In this document: positions 58,169-64,000 of the stretch, one piece after another
How the letters are laid out: every line of letters begins with the position of its first letter
Position numbering within the stretch: the stretch's first letter is position 1
Origin: Pseudomonadota bacterium
Lineage (GTDB): Bacteria; Pseudomonadota; Alphaproteobacteria; Sphingomonadales; Sphingomonadaceae
DNA: 64,000 bases
Direction: 5' to 3'
Assembly (NCBI GenBank): GCA_023389105.1
Contig: JAEWEY010000011.1
Span: 1-64,000, forward strand
Position numbers and translations under genes: made by a program
Notes under the pieces: generated by a model
What the model was told of the DNA's origin: nothing
The model's database searches: none
What the model saw: only the letters and a program-made list of their open reading frames with translations

Positions 58169-60145
58169 ATGAAGCTAGCCGATAATCAGGAGTTCTGGAC
58201 TCGCAACGGCGTGCCGGTGGAGGAACTGCCGGACCCGTTCGGCGTCAGCCCGCCGGCGACCCCTGACCCCGGGCCCGAGCCACGAAAGCGCCGCAAACGC
58301 TGGCCGTTCATTCTTTATTCGATCGCAGTGGTGGTGGTCGTCACGCTGCTTTGGCTGATCATCACCGCGCCCTTGTCACGGGCGCTGGAGCCGCTTGCCG
58401 ACCCGGCATTGCTGATGCTGAGCGACGACGGACATCCGATTGCGCTGCGCGGCGCCATTAAGGAAGCTCCAGTCGATGTCACGAAGTTGAACCCGCTGAC
58501 CCCGGCCGCCTTCGTGTCGATCGAGGACCGGCGTTTCTATCGCCACTGGGGCATCGACCCCCGCGGTATCGGGCGCGCGTTCGTAACGAACCTGCGCGGC
58601 GGCGGCGTGCGTCAGGGCGGCAGTACGATCACCCAGCAGCTCGCAAAGACCGGCTTCCTGTCCGGCGACCGGACCATCAAGCGCAAGGCGCAGGAGGTGA
58701 TCATCGCCTTCTGGCTTGAGGCATGGCTGACCAAGCAGGAAATCCTGTCGCGCTACCTGTCGAGCGTTTATTTCGGCGATGGCGTCTACGGGCTCCGTGC
58801 CGCCTCCCATCATTATTTCAACCGCGATCCCGAGCGGCTGACGCTCGCTCAGTCGGCGATGCTTGCGGGCATGGTCCAGGCGCCATCGCGGCTCGCGCCT
58901 ACGCAACATCTTGCCGCAGCGCAGAAGCGGAGCCGCCTGGTGCTTGGCGCCATGGCCGATACCGGCGCGATCAGCGCCGGTCGCGCGCAATCGACGGTGA
59001 TGGCGCGGCCCGTCACGCAGGAAGCAAAGCTCCCGGCCGGCACTTTCTTTGCGGATTGGGTCGCGCCTTCAGCCGCCCACGCGTTCGACGCCGATTTCGG
59101 CGAGGTGAAGGTGAAGACCACGCTCGACCGCGATCTTCAACGGCTGGCGGTGCGAGCGATCACGCGAGCTCCGCTTGGCGATGCCCAAGCGGCGCTGGTG
59201 GCGATGCGGCCCGACGGGCGTGTGGTGGCGATGGTCGGCGGCAAGAATTATGCGACGTCGCCATTCAACCGCGTGACGCAGGCGCGGCGCCAGCCAGGAT
59301 CAGCGTTCAAGTTGTTCGTCTATCTTGCCGCGCTTCGTGCCGGCTGGACGCCCGACAGCATGATCGATGACGCGCCGATCACCATCGGCGGCTGGACCCC
59401 GGTCAACAGCGACCGCGTCTATCGCGGGAAGATCACTTTGCGCGAGGCCTTCGCCCGGTCCAGCAACGCTGCCACGGTCCGCCTGTCGGAAGCGGTCGGT
59501 CGCAACAACGTTATCCGCGCCGCTAGGGATCTGGGGATCACGACCCCCTTGCCGGACCGGCCGAGCCTGCCGCTGGGTACGGCGGGGGTCAGCCTGCTCG
59601 AACTTACCTCTGCCTATGCGGCGGTGGCGGGGGGCCGTTATCCCGTCGTGGCGCGCGGCCTTCCGGACGAGCAACCGGTCGAGGGACTGAAGGCGTTCTT
59701 CCGGTCGGACGGAACGCTGAGCAGGAACCGCGACTGGTCGCCCATGCTCGACCTGCTTTACGCCGCCGCCAACAACGGCACCGGGCGCCGTGCGGCGCTT
59801 TCCATACCGACGTTCGGGAAGACCGGTACTACGCAGGAAAACCGGGACGCGGTGTTCGTCGGGTTCGCCGGCAACCTGGTCGTCGGGGTGTGGGTCGGCC
59901 GGGACGACAACAAGTCACTCGGCAAGATCAGCGGCGGCACCGTGCCCGCGGACATCTGGCGCACCTTCATGAGTTCGGCACTGGCGGTCGATGGGACCCG
60001 CGGACCGCCGCTCCCGGTGACATTCGCGCGTCCCGCGCCGCTGAGCCAGCCGACGAAAAGTCCGCTGCCGCCGGAATGGAGCGACGGCACCAAACAGTTG
60101 CGTGAGGTCGCCAAACAGCTGGACGAATTGTTCGGCGAGCTTTGA
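58169..60145 (+). CDS. Class A penicillin-binding protein (bifunctional)
   Basis: 658 residues. A membrane helix at about 47-67, then the GT51 transglycosylase domain with Glu119 in SIEDRRFYRHWG and GGSTITQQLAK (150-160), then the transpeptidase domain with S378-AFK (SxxK), SSN (431-433) and KTG near 551 (FGKTGTTQ). All catalytic residues are present. It polymerises and crosslinks peptidoglycan; PbpC/PBP1C-like length, shorter than PBP1a. Divergent from the solute-binding lipoprotein. Confidence 0.96.
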   Translation: MKLADNQEFWTRNGVPVEELPDPFGVSPPATPDPGPEPRKRRKRWPFILYSIAVVVVVTLLWLIITAPLSRALEPLADPALLMLSDDGHPIALRGAIKEAPVDVTKLNPLTPAAFVSIEDRRFYRHWGIDPRGIGRAFVTNLRGGGVRQGGSTITQQLAKTGFLSGDRTIKRKAQEVIIAFWLEAWLTKQEILSRYLSSVYFGDGVYGLRAASHHYFNRDPERLTLAQSAMLAGMVQAPSRLAPTQHLAAAQKRSRLVLGAMADTGAISAGRAQSTVMARPVTQEAKLPAGTFFADWVAPSAAHAFDADFGEVKVKTTLDRDLQRLAVRAITRAPLGDAQAALVAMRPDGRVVAMVGGKNYATSPFNRVTQARRQPGSAFKLFVYLAALRAGWTPDSMIDDAPITIGGWTPVNSDRVYRGKITLREAFARSSNAATVRLSEAVGRNNVIRAARDLGITTPLPDRPSLPLGTAGVSLLELTSAYAAVAGGRYPVVARGLPDEQPVEGLKAFFRSDGTLSRNRDWSPMLDLLYAAANNGTGRRAALSIPTFGKTGTTQENRDAVFVGFAGNLVVGVWVGRDDNKSLGKISGGTVPADIWRTFMSSALAVDGTRGPPLPVTFARPAPLSQPTKSPLPPEWSDGTKQLREVAKQLDELFGEL

Positions 60146-60217
60146 ACGCTTGCGCCAGGACGCTAGTCCGGCCCAAATACGTGCGTGTGGCACCGGATCG
60201 CGACTTCGTCGTTTGAC

Positions 60218-60532
60218 ATGGCAATGAAGTGGACGATCGGGGCCGCTGCCATTTTGCTCTTCACGTTACCGGCGGAGGCCTCGTCCCGCGGGCCAATGCT
60301 TCACGATCCCGTGGCGCTCAACATCGGCGTCGGCTGCCAGTGGGACAGCGGATGCATGTCGCGGCAGCGCGTAGCGATGGCCAGCGCGCTAACCTACGTC
60401 GCCCGGAAAAAACCGCCGCAAGCGCTCGTCCATCTCTGCAATCGCAACGCTTCGCGCGGTGGCGGGCGCGTGGACTGGGTCGGATACGATCATTGCATCC
60501 GCAACCCGAAACTCAAACGCCGCGTCCGCTAA
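60218..60532 (+). CDS. Small exported protein of unknown function
   Basis: 104 residues. Signal peptide (MAMKWTIGAAAILLFTLPAE). Two cysteine pairs (GCQWDSGC, LCNRNASRGG ... DHC) suggest disulfides. No family recognised. No clear ribosome site, and the ATG at 60224 is an alternative. A good terminator follows. Confidence 0.65.
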   Translation: MAMKWTIGAAAILLFTLPAEASSRGPMLHDPVALNIGVGCQWDSGCMSRQRVAMASALTYVARKKPPQALVHLCNRNASRGGGRVDWVGYDHCIRNPKLKRRVR

Positions 60533-60542
60533 TCTAGAGATT

Positions 60543-60573
60543 GCTGCGGCTGGCGGGTGAGCGCAGCCGCAGC
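60543..60573. terminator. Hairpin terminator between convergent genes
   Basis: GCTGCGGCTG (60543-60552) pairs with CAGCCGCAGC (60564-60573), 10 bp, 11-nt loop, then TCTTTC on the plus strand. It separates the small exported-protein gene from the end of the outer-membrane barrel gene. Confidence 0.65.
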
Positions 60574-60584
60574 TCTTTCGCGAC

Positions 60585-61460
60585 TTAGAGGCCTCGCTCC
60601 GGTGCGGGCGCCGGCGGAGGCGGCGGGCCGGGCGGGATTGGGCACGCCGCGGTCGCTTCGATCACCGAGCCGTCCGGGCAAGTCTGTGTCGCTGGCGGTG
60701 GGGGAGGAGGAGGCGGCGGCGGCGGCGGAGGCGGCGGTGGCGGAACGGCCACCGAGCCGAGGTTATAGCGCATGCTGAACAAGAGGCTGTGCGAATTATA
60801 CTGCCCACGCAGCCGGTAAGGCGCGGTGCCCGGACAGCTGGTCACGCAGAAGTCGCCGAAATTAAGGTTCGCCGTGCGGAAATAGCGATACTTCAGCCCG
60901 AGGTCGAAATTCGCGGACACTGGCATCCGCACTTCCGCCAGGCCTTGGAACGCAACGGCGCGGTCCGAGCTGGTGAAATTCAGCGCACTGCTGGGCACCA
61001 GGCCGGCGCGATAGCGCGCGCGAACGGCGCCGACGCCGGCACCGATTGACCCGTTCAGGCCATCGCTCGGCCCAAGGTCGACAAGGGCATTGATCATGCC
61101 GCTCCAAAACGAGCCACGCCCAGTCGCATTGACGTGGGTCGGCAAATTGGGGGTGGAAACCCCGCGCAGCGCCGCGGGATCCAGGAAGGCGTCCTTAAGC
61201 GAAGCGCGCTTGTATCCAAGCTCACCTTCAACGCGGATCATGCCGAAGTCGTAACCGAACACCCCATCCAGGTCGTAACCGATCCGGTGGCGCAGCCGCA
61301 CCGCGTCTCCAACCGACAGGTTGGCGCTGGTGTATCGCAGGTCGAAAGTCTGAGGCATCATGAGGCCCGCATCGATGCCGACGTACGGCAGCCCGTCCCG
61401 CGCGGCGGCGGGCGCCGCCATTCCGGCAATCAACGCCGCTCCCAAAATCAGCTTACGCAT
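60585..61460 (-). CDS. Outer-membrane beta-barrel protein with a 17-proline run
   Basis: 291 residues from MRKLILGAALIAGMAAPAAA (signal peptide). A small OmpA/Omp25-like barrel of about 200 residues ends in FSMRYNLGSVAV. Then come 17 consecutive prolines, TQTCPDGSVIEATAACPIPP and a Pro-rich end PAPAPERGL. No OmpA peptidoglycan-binding domain follows, so it is a barrel with a proline tail, a form common in sphingomonads. The longer reading to 62216 extends it upstream through other genes and is rejected. Confidence 0.85.
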   Translation of the reverse strand: MRKLILGAALIAGMAAPAAARDGLPYVGIDAGLMMPQTFDLRYTSANLSVGDAVRLRHRIGYDLDGVFGYDFGMIRVEGELGYKRASLKDAFLDPAALRGVSTPNLPTHVNATGRGSFWSGMINALVDLGPSDGLNGSIGAGVGAVRARYRAGLVPSSALNFTSSDRAVAFQGLAEVRMPVSANFDLGLKYRYFRTANLNFGDFCVTSCPGTAPYRLRGQYNSHSLLFSMRYNLGSVAVPPPPPPPPPPPPPPPPPATQTCPDGSVIEATAACPIPPGPPPPPAPAPERGL

Positions 61461-61649
61461 TGCATCCCCTTTTCTGTCCCGCCGTCTGTGAACCAAACGC
61501 CACTGCGCGGAAAGGCATAAACATCGCGGCCGCCCGGCATTAGGTGATTGAGCGGTGGCCGTGTATAGCCGCCCCATTGCCGCCACTTGCCTCAGCGCAG
61601 CGGCAACCGAGAGACGAATGAGAGCTCCCGCTGTTCGAGGAGCTGTTGC

Positions 61650-61844
61650 GTGACCCAATCCAAAAATACCTATCGAATCTATCGCTATGATGCGGCGTCG
61701 ATGAACGTCAGCGCGGACTCGCTTGAGGCGAGCAGCCCCGAGGAAGCGATCAAGCTGGCGGAAGCAATGGGCTTTGGCTCGAAATGCGAGATCTGGGACG
61801 GCCGCGACCTGATCGCGACCCTTGGCGCCGAGCGCGCCGCTTAA
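61650..61844 (+). CDS. Small hypothetical protein
   Basis: 64 residues from the GTG at 61650 (GAGGAG seven nt upstream). Sequence TQSKNTYRIYRYDAASMNVS ... EEAIKLAEAMGFGSKCEIWD. It looks like a compact beta-alpha domain with no family I know. The good ribosome site and coding bias support that it is real. Confidence 0.65.
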   Translation: MTQSKNTYRIYRYDAASMNVSADSLEASSPEEAIKLAEAMGFGSKCEIWDGRDLIATLGAERAA

Positions 61845-62000
61845 GTCCGGTAGCGCGCGGCCCGTGCCGCGCTGATCCGCGAACGCGGCGACCTTTCGCC
61901 GCACCGCCTGCTCTGAACGACCTACTCGACGCCGCACGCGTCCTCGCATAGCTTCGGCCCCGCGGAGTTGATCGCCAGTAGGTTCTAGCGGGGGCACTAG

Positions 62001-62588
62001 ATGACCGAAGAACGCTTCGGCGCGGGCGCGGGCGAGGGCGACGGAGAAAGCAGCGACCGGCGTCGTGAACGCCGCCCCGTCAGCATGCGCGGCTATATCA
62101 TCCGGCGCGGCGGCGCGACGCACGTCATCGAGATTATCGACCTCAATTACGGCGGCTGTGGAATCCAGACGCCGGTCGACCTGCAGCCGGGTGAAACGAT
62201 CCAACTGTCGGTCCACAACCGCGGCGCGATCCCGGCTGAAGTGCGGTGGTACAAAAGCGGGAAGGCGGGTCTCGATTTCGAACCGGCGCCGCCGCGGGCG
62301 CAGGTCGAACGGCAGGCGGCGCGCATCGAGGTGAGCGCGGAGGTCGGGCTGCGCTCGATCGGCCGCAACAGCTTTCGCGTCCGGGTATTCGACTTGTCGA
62401 GCCAGGGCTGCAAGGTCGAACTGGTGGAGCGGCCCGCGGTGGGCGAGGCGATGTCGGTCAAGTTCGATGGCCTCGACGTGCTCGAAGCCACCGTGGCGTG
62501 GGTGGAGGGCGCGACGGCAGGGCTAACCTTCAGGACCGGAATTCACCCTGCGGTGCTGGATCTGCTGCTGCAGCGGTTGAGTGCCTGA
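62001..62588 (+). CDS. Tandem PilZ-domain protein
   Basis: 195 residues. Two PilZ-like halves: the first has RRRERRPV and DLNYGGCGIQ; the second has IGRNSFRVRVFDLSSQGCKV. The first keeps an RxxxR and D/NxSxxG-like pattern (DLNYGG), the second DLSSQG with weaker arginine. One half may bind c-di-GMP and the other may only dimerise. No cyclase or phosphodiesterase lies nearby. Confidence 0.82.
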   Translation: MTEERFGAGAGEGDGESSDRRRERRPVSMRGYIIRRGGATHVIEIIDLNYGGCGIQTPVDLQPGETIQLSVHNRGAIPAEVRWYKSGKAGLDFEPAPPRAQVERQAARIEVSAEVGLRSIGRNSFRVRVFDLSSQGCKVELVERPAVGEAMSVKFDGLDVLEATVAWVEGATAGLTFRTGIHPAVLDLLLQRLSA

Positions 62589-62695
62589 CCTAGCAAGTTC
62601 GGTTAACCAACAAAGGCAGTAGGAAAGTTAAACAAACTGCTGCAGTCTCCACCGGCTCGCGGGGGCGAGCGTGTTTCAACAAGGGGACTTTTTCG

Positions 62696-63337
62696 ATGAC
62701 GATTTCGATCTTCGCGCTCGCCGCTGCTGCGGCGGCGCAGGCTTCTGTGCCGTCCAATGCAACGGCCTTGCAACCCGCCGCTGTTGCGCAGCCGGTGCTG
62801 GCTCCAGCCGCGCCTCAGGCAGTAATTTTGTCCGCCCCAACTCAGTCGGTGCTGCGCGCTGGGACCGAGGTGCCGCTGCGGATGGAAGAAGGACTCGATT
62901 CCAACAACAAGACACTTCGCGAAGGCCAGCAGGTACGCATGTCCGTCGCCAGCGACGTGCGCGCAGGCAACATGGTTGTGATCCCTGCCGGTAGTCCGGC
63001 GGTTGCTGAAATCACGGATCTTCGCCGCAAGGGGATGTGGGGCAAGTCTGGTCGGATCGCAGCGCGTGTCCTCAACGTTCGTGTCGGTGACCGCCTGATC
63101 CGCCTGGCCGGCACTTTCGATGACAAGGGCGTTACGGGCACGGCGGGCGTCGTCGCGGCAATTGCGTTCGTGCCGATCGCCGGGTTCTTCATGACCGGCA
63201 CCAGCGCGAAGATACCCGCAGGCGGGAGCGTCAAGGGCTTCTTGGATGAAGACCTTGCGATCGCTTCCGCACCCGTCGCTGCTGCTCCGGTTGCCGCACT
63301 CCTGCCGGCTGCAGCACCGGTCGCGCAGCCGAAGTAA
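62696..63337 (+). CDS. Exported hypothetical protein
   Basis: 213 residues. A short hydrophobic N-terminus (ISIFALAAAAAAQASV), Ala/Pro-rich linker, then a domain containing LRAGTEVPLRMEEGLDSNNK, MVVIPAGSPAVAEITDLRRK and GVVAAIAFVPIAGFFMTG, and an Ala/Pro tail. The core resembles a beta-rich domain found in many sphingomonads; I cannot name it. AAGGGGA precedes the ATG. Confidence 0.7.
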   Translation: MTISIFALAAAAAAQASVPSNATALQPAAVAQPVLAPAAPQAVILSAPTQSVLRAGTEVPLRMEEGLDSNNKTLREGQQVRMSVASDVRAGNMVVIPAGSPAVAEITDLRRKGMWGKSGRIAARVLNVRVGDRLIRLAGTFDDKGVTGTAGVVAAIAFVPIAGFFMTGTSAKIPAGGSVKGFLDEDLAIASAPVAAAPVAALLPAAAPVAQPK

Positions 63338-63350
63338 CACACTGATTGTT

Positions 63351-63383
63351 GTGAGGCAGTCCGGTCGAACCGGGCTGCCTCAC
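63351..63383. terminator. Strong bidirectional hairpin
   Basis: GTGAGGCAGTCCGG (63351-63364) pairs with CCGGGCTGCCTCAC (63370-63383), 14 bp with one G-T pair, 5-nt loop, between the convergent hypothetical gene and rppH, ending 5 nt before the rppH stop. Confidence 0.7.
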
Positions 63384-63387
63384 TTCT

Positions 63388-63861
63388 CTATAGATACTCC
63401 GCAAATTCCGCGACGACGCGGTGGTAGAGCTCGCGTTTGAAAGGCACGATCAGGTCGGGCAGCCGCGCTGGCTCAACCCATCGCCAGTCGCGGAATTCCG
63501 GGTGAGCGGTCGCGATGTTCACGTCGCTGTCGCGGCCGAGGAAGCGGGTCAAGAACCAATCCTGGTCCTGGCCCAGCCACTTTCCACCCCAAAGCTTGCC
63601 GCGCAGTTCTTCGGGCAAGTCATAGCGGATACGCTCCGGCGCCGCGGCCACCCGTTCCACCAAATGCGGCGCTATGCCGGTTTCTTCCTCGAGTTCGCGG
63701 AGCGCGGTTGCCCACGGCTCCTCACCCTTGTCCATGCCGCCCTGCGGCATTTGCCAGGCGTCGTCCGGATTATCGATCCGCGCGCCGACCCACACCTTGC
63801 GCTCCGCATTGAGCAGCATGACGCCGACACCGCGGCGGTAGAGATGATCGGTCCTGGCCAT
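63388..63861 (-). CDS. rppH: RNA pyrophosphohydrolase
   Basis: 157 residues. The Nudix box GGMDKGEEPWATALRELEEE with the following TGI is intact, with YRRGVGVMLLNAERKVWVGA at the N-terminus and KWLGQDQDWFLTRFLG later, the RppH/IalA subgroup. It removes pyrophosphate from the 5' end of mRNA and starts decay; related Nudix enzymes hydrolyse dinucleoside polyphosphates. It begins 38 nt after a probable outer-membrane protein gene. Confidence 0.93.
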   Translation of the reverse strand: MARTDHLYRRGVGVMLLNAERKVWVGARIDNPDDAWQMPQGGMDKGEEPWATALRELEEETGIAPHLVERVAAAPERIRYDLPEELRGKLWGGKWLGQDQDWFLTRFLGRDSDVNIATAHPEFRDWRWVEPARLPDLIVPFKRELYHRVVAEFAEYL

Positions 63862-63899
63862 GGAGCCGATGTAGCCCCATGGCCAAGGTCCGCAATGAC

Positions 63900-64000
63900 C
63901 TAGAAGGCTCTGCCGAACGACAGCGTCAGCCGGTACCGGTTGTCCGGGTGTGACGCGCGGATGTGCTGCCAGACCGGCAGCGCGAGCGCCGCGCCGGCCG
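63900..64000 (-). CDS. C-terminus of a probable outer-membrane protein (cut by window edge)
   Basis: The minus strand has an open frame into the window edge that ends NRYRLTLSFGRAF and a TAG at 63900-63902. The alternating hydrophobic pattern and terminal Phe are typical of the last strand of an outer-membrane barrel. Only about 32 residues are visible, so the family cannot be named. Confidence 0.5.
   Translation of the reverse strand, partial: AGAALALPVWQHIRASHPDNRYRLTLSFGRAF

Noticed and set aside
60691..60750. GGC/GGA-rich repeat as a possible tandem or CRISPR repeat
   Set aside because: It is the coding sequence of the proline run in the outer-membrane protein and has no spacer structure.
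61461..62216. Upstream extension of the outer-membrane barrel ORF
   Set aside because: A clear signal peptide starts at 61460; the extension runs antisense to a small gene and the PilZ gene.

Overview
The window is high-GC DNA from an alphaproteobacterium, most probably Sphingomonadaceae (Sphingomonas or a close relative). The evidence is the protein set rather than a database search: RpoB of 1390 residues, a bacterial NDUFA12-type complex I accessory subunit next to a DUF2155 lipoprotein and aat, an F1F0-ATPase zeta inhibitor next to BolA and a CGFS glutaredoxin, PEP-CTERM proteins, several TonB-type proteins, and a beta-barrel protein with a long polyproline tail ending in a Pro-Glu-Arg-Gly-like sequence. 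There is no phage, transposase, CRISPR array or plasmid replication gene.

Region 1 (1-23284) is the transcription/translation cluster on the minus strand, read from right to left: tRNA-Trp, secE, nusG, rplK, rplA, rplJ, rplL, rpoB, rpoC. The order is the ancestral one but the block is opened in four places. A PEP-CTERM protein lies between tRNA-Trp and secE. An ABC-F ATPase and a cupin lie between nusG and rplK. A secreted M1 aminopeptidase, in the same direction, lies between rplA and rplJ. About 9 kb lies between rplL and rpoB: a membrane-anchored winged-helix/TPR regulator, a PEP-CTERM haloperoxidase-like protein, and a TonB receptor divergent from a TetR-hydrolase-DOPA dioxygenase operon. 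Terminators, leaders and hairpins at the junctions suggest that the core genes are now several separate transcription units.

Region 2 (23329-32826) holds a glycosyltransferase coupled to a DUF347 membrane protein, a PilZ protein divergent from an HWE sensor kinase, an orphan fatty acyl-AMP ligase, and a plus-strand run recX, double cold-shock protein, DUF192 lipoprotein, NDUFA12-like protein and DUF2155 lipoprotein. This run converges on aat, whose C-terminal tail is encoded antisense to the DUF2155 tail; an ArsC-like protein follows.

Region 3 (33025-43365) contains a duplicated glycine-zipper lipoprotein with calcium-loop-like motifs, an L,D-transpeptidase, a TonB protein, accB-accC (the biotin half of acetyl-CoA carboxylase), thiS-thiG, a CsbD stress protein, a methyltransferase, and a translationally coupled aldehyde dehydrogenase/ThDP-enzyme pair.

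Region 4 (43440-64000) contains SCP2 and DUF2306 proteins, a 3-oxoacid CoA-transferase operon continuing into a secreted lactonase-like protein, a quinone reductase and a VanZ-like protein, then zeta inhibitor-BolA-Grx4, a GT4 glycosyltransferase, a metallo-hydrolase/DUF4230 pair, nadA, a degenerate CAP protein, a second TonB protein, an orphan family-5 solute-binding lipoprotein with DUF4112, a class A penicillin-binding protein, an outer-membrane barrel, a double PilZ protein, rppH, and the end of another probable outer-membrane protein. Much of this half concerns the envelope: peptidoglycan synthesis and crosslinking, lipoproteins, barrels and energy transduction.
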